From Flavobacteriales bacterium (GTDB lineage Bacteria; Bacteroidota; Bacteroidia; Flavobacteriales_E; Vicingaceae): a stretch of 64,000 nucleotides of DNA. The notes beneath the pieces were generated by a model that had not been told where the DNA came from, made no database searches, and saw nothing but the letters and a program-made list of their open reading frames with translations. The translations under genes and the position numbers were made by a program. How positions within the stretch are numbered: position 1 is the first letter of the stretch; each line of letters starts with the position of its first letter. The stretch is taken from the NCBI GenBank assembly GCA_026196775.1, contig JAPHUD010000003.1, forward strand, positions 62,001 to 126,000, written 5' to 3'. Shown here in pieces: positions 47,037 through 56,428 of this stretch.

Positions 47037-47375
47037 ATGAACAATTTAAGAAACAAAGTACAATTAATCGGAAACTTAGGTAATGCACCTGAAATTATTA
47101 ACTTAGAAAGCGGTAAAAAATTAGCCAAATTTGCTATTGCCACCAACGAATCGTATAAAAATGCCAAAGGCGAAACAGTTAAAGAAACGCAATGGCACAA
47201 TTTAGTAGCGTGGGGAAAAACTGCCGAAATAGTAGAGAAATACCTTACTAAAGGAAACGAAGTAGCTATTGAAGGTAAGTTAACCAGCAGAAGCTATGAA
47301 GATAAAGAAGGTAATAAAAAATACATTGCCGAAGTAGTAGTAAATGAATTACTTATGTTAGGCGGAAAGAAATAA
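47037..47375 (+). CDS. ssb: Single-stranded DNA-binding protein, short form without acidic tail
   Basis: The 112-residue protein is an OB-fold SSB: NKVQLIGNLGNAPEIINLES at the N-terminus, KFAIATNESYKNAKGETVKE (near 31) and WHNLVAWGKTAEIVEKYLTK (near 53). It ends in EVVVNELLMLGGKK and has no disordered C-terminal tail and no acidic tip (DDDIPF-like), which housekeeping SSB uses to recruit replication proteins. It is therefore probably an accessory SSB. It has its own terminator just downstream. Confidence 0.9.
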   Translation: MNNLRNKVQLIGNLGNAPEIINLESGKKLAKFAIATNESYKNAKGETVKETQWHNLVAWGKTAEIVEKYLTKGNEVAIEGKLTSRSYEDKEGNKKYIAEVVVNELLMLGGKK

Positions 47376-47392
47376 TTTTTTACAACCTAAAC

Positions 47393-47425
47393 AAAAAAAG
47401 ACGGACAGGTGTTCCGTCTTTTTTT
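47393..47425 (+). terminator. Intrinsic terminator of ssb
   Basis: AAAAAAAGACGGA (47393-47405) and TCCGTCTTTTTTT (47413-47425) form a 13-bp stem with a seven-base loop and a T-run. It begins 17 bases after the ssb stop. Confidence 0.9.
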
Positions 47426-47511
47426 ATTAAAAATAAAAAGGTAATTAAAATGTTATTCTTTTACTATTTTTGATGAATTATTTTAATGTTTATGGTATTA
47501 TAATTAACAAT

Positions 47512-47964
47512 ATGGAAAAAAAGAAAGAAACCTTTATTGATAATTTTTTAAAGATATTCTTGAGGTTTGAACAAGTTATTACAATTGTTCTAACTTTAAT
47601 AATAGGTTTAATAGTACTTGCTTCAATAGTACGTATTGGTCAAAATTTTATAGATTTATTTTTTAGAGATATCTTTAGACCAGAGGAAATAACCTTTGAG
47701 GATTACCAATCAATTTTTGGAAAAATTATGACTTTACTAATAAGTTTAGAATTTATGTCTTCTATTTTAAAAGTTCTAAAAACTCATGAAATAAAAACAT
47801 TAATACAAGATGTTGTTCTAATTACAGCCTTAGCAATAGCACGTAAACTAATTATATTTGATTATGAACATCATGATGCTGCTTCGACAATTGTTTTAGG
47901 AGGCGTGTTAGTTTCAATTGGTATATTTTATTTTCTTATAAAGTTTGAAAAAAAAAATAGTTAG
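47512..47964 (+). CDS. PsiE family membrane protein
   Basis: I take ATG at 47512 (MEKKKETF, 150 residues) rather than the TTG that opens the longer frame. The protein has four hydrophobic helices; the third region with EFMSSILKVLKTHEIKTLIQ and the fourth with VLITALAIARKLIIFDYEHH match the phosphate-starvation-inducible PsiE family. The function of PsiE is not known. The gene stands alone between ssb and the convergent SpoIIE-type phosphatase gene. No phosphate-control site was seen. Confidence 0.8.
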   Translation: MEKKKETFIDNFLKIFLRFEQVITIVLTLIIGLIVLASIVRIGQNFIDLFFRDIFRPEEITFEDYQSIFGKIMTLLISLEFMSSILKVLKTHEIKTLIQDVVLITALAIARKLIIFDYEHHDAASTIVLGGVLVSIGIFYFLIKFEKKNS

Positions 47965-48120
47965 GTTAACTACATTTTAACAATGTTATTTTAAATTAAA
48001 TTTTGTTATTGTTTTAATAATTAGAGTAGGAGGTAGCAAAACAACCATTAACTATGGAGGAAGGTTTAAAAGATACCATGTGAAATAATATATTTTTTCA
48101 AGTATTTAATAAACGTTGCA

Positions 48121-50052
48121 TCATATTCTAACACCGATAATACAAACATCATCTACTTGTTCATTATTTCCTTTCCAATCTCTAAATTTTTCTAGAATTA
48201 ATTCTTTTTGAGTATCCATAGAAAGGTCGCTTATTGAAATTAAGAAGTTTTTAAATTGTTTAGACATAAATTTCTTTCCTCTTTCTCCTCCAAATTGGTC
48301 AGAAAATCCATCTGAAAAAATAAATAAGCTATCTTCTTTTTGCAATGAAATAGTATTTGTAGTAAATGGTGTTGGGTTTAAGGTTTTCCCAATAGGTTGT
48401 TTATTGGGTTTATATTCAAATAACTCTGTTTCTTTATTTTTTAAAGTTCTTATTAACCATAACGGACTATTGGCTCCTGCCCATTTTAATGAGGAGTAGA
48501 AGCCATCTTTTTCTAAATCATTTTTATCTAAAACACAAAGAGAGATGTCCATTCCATCTTGAATAGATGTAGCTTGGTTATTAAAAGCTTCAACAACAAT
48601 TTCTCTTGCTTTGCCCAATATTTCATCAGGATTAGTCAACCCAAAATCATTAACACAAGTATTTAATGCATGATTACAAATTACAGATACCATTGCAGCA
48701 GGAACGCCATGTCCAGTACAATCTGCTACTGCATAAAAAACTAAATTATCTTTTTGTTTGTGCCAATAAAAATCTCCAGCAACAATATCTTTAGGTAAAT
48801 ACACTAATAAACTGTTGGTTAAATTTTGAGTAATTTCTTCTTTTGAGGTTAAAATAGCCGATTGTATTCTTTTTGCATATTGAATACTGTCTTTAATTTC
48901 TTTGCTTTTTACCTCAATACTTTTATTAACCTTAGAAATTTCGCCATGTTTTCTTTTAAGTAATAAATTAATTTTTTGATTTTGGAAATTATAGTACAAA
49001 ACAAATATTAAGAGTATTACTAAAATAACAAAGCAGCCAATAATATAATATCTTGAGTCATTAGATATTTCAACTAAATCATTTTTTGGAATTACTGTAC
49101 CAATATACATTATACTACTTTCATTTAAATAAAATGGTTTTATACTTGCCCACCAGGTTTCATTACCATTTTTAAATTTAAAAGTTTGAGTTAACAATGC
49201 TTTATTTTTATCCCATTTATTAAATGCATTAGCTACAGCAGGTATATTCACTTTATTAACGGATTTTAATAATGCTTCTTTAGTATTTTTTATATTTTCA
49301 TTTTCAGGAAGTGCTAAGTAGCTTAAATTCTCGGAAACAATAAAGTTCATGGAGTTAGGTGTAGATTTAATGTCTCTTGTAAAAATTGATAAATCTGATA
49401 AAGTAACATCAAATGCAAGAATTGTGATTTCATTATTGTCATCATTTTCCCAACCTATAGATGCTGTTAAACCAAGCTCGTTATTAGTATTAAAAACATA
49501 AGGTGTAGTCCATGTTACTTCATTGTCATAGAGTTTTTTCATAGCATTGGTATGCCAATCTCTTTCAGTAGGTAATTTTATTAACGGATTTTCCCAAGAC
49601 TTAACTATATATAAAGAATCACTTACTTTTTTCCATTGGTTAAATTGAGCTACATTTGTATTTATGTTTAAATCAACTTTTCTAGTAAAAACTTCAGCAT
49701 CATCACAGAACAAATCAATTTCGTAAGATTTTTCATTGGCTATTCCTATTGAAGATATTTGACGGTAATTTTTTAGTACAGGCATAAAGTAGTCTACCAT
49801 CTGTTCTTCTGACATGGTTAAGTAAGATGTCTGTTGCTTTCTTTCTTTTTCAACCAAAATAGCCCTACCTACAGTTACAAAAAAATCGTTTAATTTATGT
49901 TCTGTGGTAACCATAAACTTTTTTGTAAGGGAGTTGGCTAAGTTGGTTTCAGTGCTTCTTAACTTCAACATTATCATGGTCATAACTATTAAAGATACTG
50001 TAATAAGTACTAAAATAATATTGGTAATAATGATTTTTGTTAGGTATCTCAT
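48121..50052 (-). CDS. Membrane-bound SpoIIE-type serine phosphatase with extracellular sensor domain
   Basis: The 643-residue protein has a first membrane span (about residues 6-29), an extracytoplasmic sensor region of about 300 residues (Cache-like), and a second span (YYIIGCFVILVILLIFVLYY, near 330). A short coiled linker (IEVKSKEIKDSIQYAKRIQS) and a PP2C-like SpoIIE domain with LPKDIVAGDFYWHKQKDNLV, FYAVADCTGHGVPAAMVSVI and FIFSDGFSDQFGG follow. The acidic metal-binding residues are present. It should dephosphorylate a serine or threonine on a partner, as in partner-switching systems; no anti-sigma-factor gene is adjacent. Confidence 0.88.
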   Translation of the reverse strand: MRYLTKIIITNIILVLITVSLIVMTMIMLKLRSTETNLANSLTKKFMVTTEHKLNDFFVTVGRAILVEKERKQQTSYLTMSEEQMVDYFMPVLKNYRQISSIGIANEKSYEIDLFCDDAEVFTRKVDLNINTNVAQFNQWKKVSDSLYIVKSWENPLIKLPTERDWHTNAMKKLYDNEVTWTTPYVFNTNNELGLTASIGWENDDNNEITILAFDVTLSDLSIFTRDIKSTPNSMNFIVSENLSYLALPENENIKNTKEALLKSVNKVNIPAVANAFNKWDKNKALLTQTFKFKNGNETWWASIKPFYLNESSIMYIGTVIPKNDLVEISNDSRYYIIGCFVILVILLIFVLYYNFQNQKINLLLKRKHGEISKVNKSIEVKSKEIKDSIQYAKRIQSAILTSKEEITQNLTNSLLVYLPKDIVAGDFYWHKQKDNLVFYAVADCTGHGVPAAMVSVICNHALNTCVNDFGLTNPDEILGKAREIVVEAFNNQATSIQDGMDISLCVLDKNDLEKDGFYSSLKWAGANSPLWLIRTLKNKETELFEYKPNKQPIGKTLNPTPFTTNTISLQKEDSLFIFSDGFSDQFGGERGKKFMSKQFKNFLISISDLSMDTQKELILEKFRDWKGNNEQVDDVCIIGVRI

Positions 50053-50207
50053 TTGGTTTTAGTTTACGAGTACAAAATAAGATAATCATAAAGTTTATTT
50101 AGTAAGCATGTTTTGGTATTTTAGGTTTTTAATTAGTAGTATATATACTTAGTTAATTGATAAATAAAATATTTAAACACTAATATCTTTTTTAGATTTA
50201 AGCCCAA

Positions 50208-50242
50208 AAAAAGACCGAACAAATTGCTTGTTCGGTCTTTTT
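50208..50242 (-). terminator. Intrinsic terminator of the nqr operon
   Basis: AAAAAGACCGAACAA (50208-50222) and TTGTTCGGTCTTTTT (50228-50242) form a perfect 15-bp stem with a five-base loop and T-runs on both strands. It begins 25 bases after the nqrF stop. Confidence 0.92.
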
Positions 50243-50266
50243 ATTTCTTATTATTTTAGTGGAATT

Positions 50267-51577
50267 TTAACCTCCAAAATCATCAAATCTAACATTCTCT
50301 GGTGGGACTCCCCAATCATCACACATTTTTGTAACAGCATTATTCATTAAAGGAGGTCCACAGAAGTAGAATTCAATATCTTCTGGAGCATCATGTTTTG
50401 TTAAATATTGGTCTATTACCACTTGGTGAATAAAACCTACAAAACCATCTCCTTCTTCATCATGAATATCTTTTTTTACCTTCCAGTTATCAGATTCTAA
50501 TGGTTCAGAAAGTGCTAAATAAAACTTAAAGTTAGGGAAATCTTTTTCTAAATCTCTAAAATAATGAATGTAAAACAATTCTGCTTTAGATCTACCTCCA
50601 TACCAATAAGTAACTTTTCTGTTGGTTTTAATGGTTTTAAATAATTCATATAAGTGAGAACGCATTGGAGCCATTCCTGCACCACCACCAATATATAACA
50701 TTTCAGCATCTGAATGATTGATAAAGAACTCTCCATAAGGACCTGAAATAACTACTTTGTCTCCTTGTTTTTGGTTGAAAATATAAGATGATGCTACACC
50801 TGGGTTTACATCCATCCAATCACCTTTATCTCTATCAAAAGGAGGTGTTGCAATACGTACATTCAACATGATTTTTCTTCCTTCAGCAGGATAAGAAGCC
50901 ATAGAATATGCTCTAATTACCTCTTCATCATTTTTCATCACTAATGGCCATAACTTAAATTTATCCCAATCTGGTTTAAATTTATCTGGCTCACCAGGGT
51001 GATCTTGTGGGTGAGCAGTAACATCCATTTCTTTATACTTGATGGTACATGGTGGAATTTTAATTTGAATATATCCACCAGCCTTGTAGTCCATATCTTC
51101 AGGGATTTCTACAATAAACTCTTTAATAAAAGTAGCTACGTTGTAATTAGAAACAACCGTTGCCTCCCATTCTTTAATTCCTAGGATCTCTTCTTCAATT
51201 TCAATCTCCATGTCTTCTTTCACCTTCACTTGGCAACCTAATCTCATGCCTTGAGCAATTTCCTTTCTAGAAAAATGAGGTTCTTCTGTTGGCAAAATAC
51301 TTCCACCACCACTTTTTACTTCACATTTACATTGGATACAAGTTCCACCACCACCACAAGCAGACGGCAAGAAAATTCCTTGATTACTCAATGTATTTAA
51401 CAGAGTACTACCTGCTTCTACTTCTAAAATTTTATCGTGGTTAATGGTAATCTTTACCGGTCCTGAACTTGTCAATTTTGACTTAGCCCAAAGCAGTAAT
51501 AATACTAACAATAATGTTACAATTGTGAAAACTATAACTGCAACTATAATTGTTGCTGTGCTGATTGCTAAAAACAT
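50267..51577 (-). CDS. nqrF: Na+-translocating NADH:quinone reductase subunit F
   Basis: The 436-residue protein has one N-terminal membrane span, then a 2Fe-2S ferredoxin domain with cysteines in [17 protein letters not shown] (near 72). An FAD-binding region ([13 protein letters not shown]) and an NADH-binding region ([20 protein letters not shown] and [16 protein letters not shown]) follow. It is the electron input unit: NADH to FAD to 2Fe-2S. It is the last gene of the operon and is followed by a strong terminator. The Met start at 51577 leaves a normal N-terminal anchor. Confidence 0.97.
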   Translation of the reverse strand: MFLAISTATIIVAVIVFTIVTLLLVLLLLWAKSKLTSSGPVKITINHDKILEVEAGSTLLNTLSNQGIFLPSACGGGGTCIQCKCEVKSGGGSILPTEEPHFSRKEIAQGMRLGCQVKVKEDMEIEIEEEILGIKEWEATVVSNYNVATFIKEFIVEIPEDMDYKAGGYIQIKIPPCTIKYKEMDVTAHPQDHPGEPDKFKPDWDKFKLWPLVMKNDEEVIRAYSMASYPAEGRKIMLNVRIATPPFDRDKGDWMDVNPGVASSYIFNQKQGDKVVISGPYGEFFINHSDAEMLYIGGGAGMAPMRSHLYELFKTIKTNRKVTYWYGGRSKAELFYIHYFRDLEKDFPNFKFYLALSEPLESDNWKVKKDIHDEEGDGFVGFIHQVVIDQYLTKHDAPEDIEFYFCGPPLMNNAVTKMCDDWGVPPENVRFDDFGG

Positions 51578-51614
51578 ATCTGAATATATTTGTTACGTAA
51601 TTTTTTTATTAAAA

Positions 51615-52229
51615 TTAAAGTTCAATTCCCATGAAGCTCATAAAAGCAACTCCCATTAATCCACAAATAATGAATGTAATACCTAAACCTCTTAATGGAC
51701 CGGGAACATGAGAATACTTAATTTTTTCTCTAATAGCTGCAATGGCAACAATTGCTAACCACCAGCCCACTCCAGAACCTAATCCAAAAACTGATGCCTC
51801 GCCAATGTTGGCATACTGTCTTTCTTGCATAAACAATGCACCACCAAGTATAGAACAGTTTACCGCAATAAGTGGTAAGAAAATACCTAGTGCACCATAT
51901 AAAGCTGGAGCAAATTTTTCAACAGCCATCTCTACTATTTGAACAGTTGATGCAATAACTGCAATAAACATAATGAAGCTCAAGAAGCTTAAATCCATAG
52001 TTGCATATTCTTCTCCTAACCAAGATAATGCACCTTCTTTTAATACATAGTTTTCTAATAAATAGTTAATAGGAACTGTTACTCCTAATACAAATATTAC
52101 TGCCAACCCTAATCCGTTAGCTGTTGTTACTGTTTTTGATACAGCTAGGTAAGAGCACATGCCTAAGAAATAGGCGAAAATCATATTTTCTATGAAGATA
52201 CCCTTTACGAAAATGTTAAAATATTCCAT
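51615..52229 (-). CDS. nqrE: Na+-translocating NADH:quinone reductase subunit E
   Basis: The 204-residue integral membrane protein has six hydrophobic segments and the motifs [20 protein letters not shown] (near 18) and [20 protein letters not shown] (near 118), where the two conserved cysteines lie (C25 and C119 region). NqrD and NqrE together bind the iron centre in the membrane. The gene lies 26 bases downstream of nqrD and 37 upstream of nqrF, within the single operon. Confidence 0.97.
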   Translation of the reverse strand: MEYFNIFVKGIFIENMIFAYFLGMCSYLAVSKTVTTANGLGLAVIFVLGVTVPINYLLENYVLKEGALSWLGEEYATMDLSFLSFIMFIAVIASTVQIVEMAVEKFAPALYGALGIFLPLIAVNCSILGGALFMQERQYANIGEASVFGLGSGVGWWLAIVAIAAIREKIKYSHVPGPLRGLGITFIICGLMGVAFMSFMGIEL

Positions 52230-52255
52230 GAGTCGTTAATTTAATGCTTTTATAA

Positions 52256-52912
52256 TTAATGATTTTCTTCAATTAGTTTTCTGTTTCTACTTCTTTGTAT
52301 CCAAATATAGATACCCACGGTAATTAAAGCCATTGGAGGTAGAATCATTAAGCCATTATGTTCATATCCTGTATTATTGGCTAAGCTTGTTAAAATTTCT
52401 ATTTTACCTACCACAGGTAAGGTTAACGTACCTGAACCAAATAATTCTCTGAAAAATGCAACAACAATTAAAATTATTCCATATCCAAAAGCATTTCCTA
52501 CCGCATCTAAAAATGAAGCTCCAGGCTTGTTTCCTAAAGCAAATGCTTCCAATCTTCCCATAATAATACAGTTGGTAATAATAAGTCCTACGAATACCGA
52601 AAGTTGTTTACTTACATCATAAACAAAAGCTTTAAGCACTTGATCAACTAAGATTACCAAACTTGCTACAATTACTAATTGAACAATAATTCTAATTCTA
52701 GATGGTATTACTTTTCTTAATAAAGAAACAATTACATTGGCTCCTATTAAAACAAATAACACAGATATTGCCATTACAAAAGCTGTTTCAACTTTAACTG
52801 TAATTGCTAAAGCAGAACAGATACCTAAAACTTGAACGGTAATTGGATTATCGTCATTAAGGGGATCCTTAATAAGTTTCATGTTTTTCTTAGAAAATAA
52901 TGATTCGCTCAT
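52256..52912 (-). CDS. nqrD: Na+-translocating NADH:quinone reductase subunit D
   Basis: The 218-residue membrane protein has six spans; the motifs VQVLGICSALAITVKVETAF (near 26) and ITNCIIMGRLEAFALGNKPG (near 112) carry the two conserved cysteines that ligate the shared iron site with NqrE. It is homologous to RnfE/RnfA proteins but placed in a clear nqr order. It starts 12 bases after the nqrC stop. Confidence 0.97.
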   Translation of the reverse strand: MSESLFSKKNMKLIKDPLNDDNPITVQVLGICSALAITVKVETAFVMAISVLFVLIGANVIVSLLRKVIPSRIRIIVQLVIVASLVILVDQVLKAFVYDVSKQLSVFVGLIITNCIIMGRLEAFALGNKPGASFLDAVGNAFGYGIILIVVAFFRELFGSGTLTLPVVGKIEILTSLANNTGYEHNGLMILPPMALITVGIYIWIQRSRNRKLIEENH

Positions 52913-52924
52913 AATTTTATAGTA

Positions 52925-53611
52925 TTAAGATTTTAAATATGGTTCGTATGTTTTAAGTGTTCTTACTAACATTTCAGTAACACCATTTCCGGTAATTGTT
53001 CCGCCACTAATAGCATCAACACCATGCTTATCACCTTCAGGAGCACCACCTTTAATTACTCTAATAGATTGATACTCTCCTGATTCATCAAAAATTTTCT
53101 TACCTACAAATGGTTCTTGAAACCATTCTTGATTAATTTCTGCTCCTAACCCTGGAGTTTCTCCTTTATGATCGAAAGAAGCTCCTGCAACAGTGTTTTT
53201 ATCTTCTTCAAGAGCTATATAGCCCCAAATTGGACCCCAAAGTCCTTTACCCACTAATGGAATAATGTACTTTTTGTTTCCTTCGCTTTCATAAATAAAA
53301 ATCGGAAAGTTTTTTTGCCCACCTGATTTGTACTCCTTTAACACGTCTACTTTAAATGCATTACCTTCAATTTTCTCTCCTTTATCATTTAACACAATTG
53401 CTTCTGTAATGTATTTATTATAAGCATCTTGAGCTTCGTCTCTTGTTACTTCTATACCAACAGACTTAAGAATATTCTGCATTTTTTCACGTTCTATGTT
53501 TTGATTTTGCATCGGTTTTAAACCTTCTGAAGCAAAAGCCAACAATAGTGCTACTATTACTACCATTACGATTGAGAACCCTATGGTATATTTATTACTA
53601 TTTACATCCAT
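52925..53611 (-). CDS. nqrC: Na+-translocating NADH:quinone reductase subunit C
   Basis: The 228-residue protein has one N-terminal span (TIGFSIVMVVIVALLLAFAS) and a periplasmic FMN-binding domain. The covalent FMN site is the Thr in DAISGGTITGNGVTEM, a slight variant of the usual SGAT motif. PLVGKGLWGPIWGYIALEED (near 118) is the family core. It passes electrons from the 2Fe-2S region to FMN of NqrB. It lies 11 bases after the nqrB stop. Confidence 0.96.
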   Translation of the reverse strand: MDVNSNKYTIGFSIVMVVIVALLLAFASEGLKPMQNQNIEREKMQNILKSVGIEVTRDEAQDAYNKYITEAIVLNDKGEKIEGNAFKVDVLKEYKSGGQKNFPIFIYESEGNKKYIIPLVGKGLWGPIWGYIALEEDKNTVAGASFDHKGETPGLGAEINQEWFQEPFVGKKIFDESGEYQSIRVIKGGAPEGDKHGVDAISGGTITGNGVTEMLVRTLKTYEPYLKS

Positions 53612-53622
53612 TTTTTTATAGT

Positions 53623-54813
53623 TTAAGCTTTAACACTAACTCTTTTAAGTCTTCTTTTAATATTTGCAGCGATAACATAATGGTCGATTAACGGAGCCAT
53701 AATATTCATAAATAGAATTGCTAACATTACACCTTCTGGATATGCTGGGTTAAATACCCTAATCATAATAGCAAAAATCCCTATTAAAAATCCATATATG
53801 TATTTACCTGTATTTGTTTGAGAACCTGTAACAGGGTCGGTTGCCATAAATACAGCTCCAAATGCAAACCCTCCTATTACTAATTGGTGTATTGGCGTTA
53901 ACTCCATAAATGGATTTGCTCCCCATAAGTTGAATAACAAAGCCATTACATAACCTCCAACAAAAGTGGATAACATTATTCTCCAACTTGCTATACCTGT
54001 AATTAATAATAATAAAGCCCCTAAACCTATTGCTATTGCAGAAGTTTCTCCAATAGAACCTGGTATAAAACCAATAGCAGCTTCCATAACACTGGCATTC
54101 ATTGTATTTAAAGCTTCTGTACCTCCTTTAACTGCTTGTGCTAATGGAGTAGCTCCTGAAAAACCATCAACTAATTGCTGTCCTTCTTCTAAGCTAGTAT
54201 TTACCCAAACTTCGTCTCCAGACATTTTGGTTGGATAAGCAAAGAATAAAAATGCTCTGGCAGTTAATGCAACGTTTACAATGTTCATTCCTGTTCCTCC
54301 GAATACTTCTTTACCTATTACAACAGCAAAAATAGTTGCTACACCTACCATCCATAAAGGAACGTCAACTGGTAAAATTAATGGAATTAACATACCCGAA
54401 ACCAAAAATCCTTCTTGAATAGAATGTTTGTTAAATGCAGCAAAAATAAATTCTACACCTAATCCAACTCCATAGGAAACAATTACTATTGGGAGTACTT
54501 TTAGAGCTCCAAAAATAAATTTATCCATAAACATATCACACACATGGTTAGCATTAGTAACTTCTCCTAAGGCTAAAAAGTGTTGATGTCCAACATTGTA
54601 AATACCAAACAATAAAGAAGGAATTAAAGCAAAAATTACCATTACCATGGTTCTTTTTAAGTCTATTCCATCTCTAATATGTACCCCATTTTTATTGGTA
54701 TGACCAGGTACAAAAAACAAGGTGTACATTCCATCCCAAACCGTATAAGCTAAAGGAAACTTCCCGTCAGCTTTCGGTTTTATTTTTTGCATAAAATTGT
54801 CTAATGCTTTCAT
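53623..54813 (-). CDS. nqrB: Na+-translocating NADH:quinone reductase subunit B
   Basis: The 396-residue protein has about ten membrane spans. VDGFSGATPLAQAVKGGTEA (near 218) holds the Thr that carries covalent FMN, and YTVWDGMYTLFFVPGHTNKN lies near the N-terminus. DVPLWMVGVATIFAVVIGKE and MATDPVTGSQTNTGKYIYGF are other conserved parts. NqrB also binds riboflavin and forms the sodium path. It is the second gene, 48 bases after nqrA. Confidence 0.97.
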   Translation of the reverse strand: MKALDNFMQKIKPKADGKFPLAYTVWDGMYTLFFVPGHTNKNGVHIRDGIDLKRTMVMVIFALIPSLLFGIYNVGHQHFLALGEVTNANHVCDMFMDKFIFGALKVLPIVIVSYGVGLGVEFIFAAFNKHSIQEGFLVSGMLIPLILPVDVPLWMVGVATIFAVVIGKEVFGGTGMNIVNVALTARAFLFFAYPTKMSGDEVWVNTSLEEGQQLVDGFSGATPLAQAVKGGTEALNTMNASVMEAAIGFIPGSIGETSAIAIGLGALLLLITGIASWRIMLSTFVGGYVMALLFNLWGANPFMELTPIHQLVIGGFAFGAVFMATDPVTGSQTNTGKYIYGFLIGIFAIMIRVFNPAYPEGVMLAILFMNIMAPLIDHYVIAANIKRRLKRVSVKA

Positions 54814-54861
54814 ATTATTTTTATAAGTGTAAGTGCTTACAGTTTACTTTTATATTTATTA

Positions 54862-56211
54862 TTAGCTCATTTCTTTTTTAAGCTTATTCAAACCTTCTCT
54901 AACATATTGTTGTGCTGGAGTTTTTGAAGTACACGCATATTCGCACAAAGCAAAATCTTCTGGTGCTACTTCGTAAATCCCTAACTTTTCCATGTTATCA
55001 ATATCATCAACCAATATAGACTTAAGTAATTGAACAGGGTAAATATCCATAGGAAAAACCTTTTCATATTCACCTGTAACAACTAATGATCTTTCTTCAC
55101 CATTCATATTGGTATTTAAGTCATATTTCTTATTAGGCATTAATTTAGAGAAAAATGTTCCTGAAAGGCTAAACTTATCAAAACCTGGTGCTAACCATCC
55201 CATAAACTGATTGTTTCCACCTTCTGGTATAACCGTTAGTTGGTAATCATAAAAACTTAAATAACCATCTTCCGCTATTTTAGTTCCTGTTAATGGGTTA
55301 CCACTAATGTATCTTCCACCTTCTTCTACATTTCCTTTTACAATAGCGTCTATTTTAGCTCCTAAAACAGTTCTAACATAAGATGGTTTTTTTACTAAAG
55401 AACCTGCAAAAGCAATAGAACGAGTTGCATCAAACTTACCTTCTTTAAATAGTTTTCCTATGGTTAAAACATCTAGAGCTTTAAGCGTCCAAACAATTTC
55501 TCCTTTATTTATAGGTTCTAAATGGTGAATTTGAATACCTACATTACCAGCTGGATGTGGTCCTGCAATTTTATTAATTTGTACATTTTTAGCACCAGTA
55601 AACACTTCATCAGCATTAGCATTTCCATTTATATTTAAGTGTACTTTACCATCTGTAAGTTTTACCAAAGCATCTAATCCAGCCTGAAATTCTGCAGATT
55701 TTCCATGAGCAATAAAACCATAATCTGGTGCTAATGGAGCTGTGTCTATAGCTGTAATGTGTATAGATTTTGGCGTATCTTTAGGATTAGCTATTATATC
55801 ATAAGGTCTTTGTCTGATAAATGGCCAAACACCACTTTTCAACATGTTCTCTTTCACTTCCTCTCTCGATAATGTTGATGCATCTGCTTGTTTAAAAGAT
55901 TCGTATTGAATTTCAGCATCGGCTTTAACCTTTACTTCTAAAATTTTTCTTTTATCACCTCTAACAACATCTATTACTTCTCCACTTACTGGAGATGTAA
56001 ATAAAACCTCTTCTATCTCTTTATTATAAAATAATGGAGAACCAGCTTTTACTTTATCGCCAACTTTTACAGAAAGTTTTGGCACTAAAGTAGGAAAGTC
56101 GGTAGGTTTTAATACAACTTCTGTTGCAACAATAGTATTAGTGTGTAATTTTTCGGCAGCACCCTTTAGGTTTATATTTGCTCCCCTTTTAATCTTAACG
56201 TCTTTTGACAT
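54862..56211 (-). CDS. nqrA: Na+-translocating NADH:quinone reductase subunit A
   Basis: The 449-residue cytoplasmic protein has an N-terminal barrel-sandwich region (LVPKLSVKVGDKVKAGSPLF, near 42) and a FVKKPSYVRTVLGAKI-like middle with YISGNPLTGTKIAEDGYLSF. EYACTSKTPAQQYVREGLN stands at the C-terminus. It contacts the ubiquinone- or menaquinone-binding side of the complex. It is the first gene of the nqrABCDEF operon and follows a good Bacteroidota promoter (56241-56270). Confidence 0.96.
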   Translation of the reverse strand: MSKDVKIKRGANINLKGAAEKLHTNTIVATEVVLKPTDFPTLVPKLSVKVGDKVKAGSPLFYNKEIEEVLFTSPVSGEVIDVVRGDKRKILEVKVKADAEIQYESFKQADASTLSREEVKENMLKSGVWPFIRQRPYDIIANPKDTPKSIHITAIDTAPLAPDYGFIAHGKSAEFQAGLDALVKLTDGKVHLNINGNANADEVFTGAKNVQINKIAGPHPAGNVGIQIHHLEPINKGEIVWTLKALDVLTIGKLFKEGKFDATRSIAFAGSLVKKPSYVRTVLGAKIDAIVKGNVEEGGRYISGNPLTGTKIAEDGYLSFYDYQLTVIPEGGNNQFMGWLAPGFDKFSLSGTFFSKLMPNKKYDLNTNMNGEERSLVVTGEYEKVFPMDIYPVQLLKSILVDDIDNMEKLGIYEVAPEDFALCEYACTSKTPAQQYVREGLNKLKKEMS

Positions 56212-56240
56212 AATTTTTTTAGATTAAATTATAACTGCGA

Positions 56241-56270
56241 CAAAATTATAAAATTCGGTAATCTGGCAAA
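56241..56270 (-). promoter_or_regulatory. Promoter of the nqr operon (TTTG-N18-TAATTTTG)
   Basis: On the minus strand TTTG (56270-56267) is followed after 18 bases by TAATTTTG (56248-56241), an almost ideal match to the Bacteroidota -33/-7 promoter. The predicted start lies about 25 bases upstream of the nqrA ATG. It is the best promoter match in the window. Confidence 0.78.
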
Positions 56271-56386
56271 GGAAATATTAAAAAAAATAAACTTTATTTG
56301 ACAACTACTGGCTTAACATCGCTTAATATCTTAATTTTACTGACGAATATTTTTATTAACATCATTTTCGGTTCAAATGTTGATGT

Positions 56387-56420
56387 TTTGATTACCAACA
56401 TTTTATTTATTTTAACTTTC
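56387..56420 (+). promoter_or_regulatory. Possible promoter of the T9SS plug gene (TTTG-N22-TAACTTTC)
   Basis: TTTG (56387-56390) and TAACTTTC (56413-56420) fit the -33/-7 pattern with one mismatch in the -7 box and a spacer two to three bases longer than usual. It stands directly before the ATG at 56429, leaving almost no leader. Confidence 0.35.
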
Positions 56421-56428
56421 TCTTTTCA

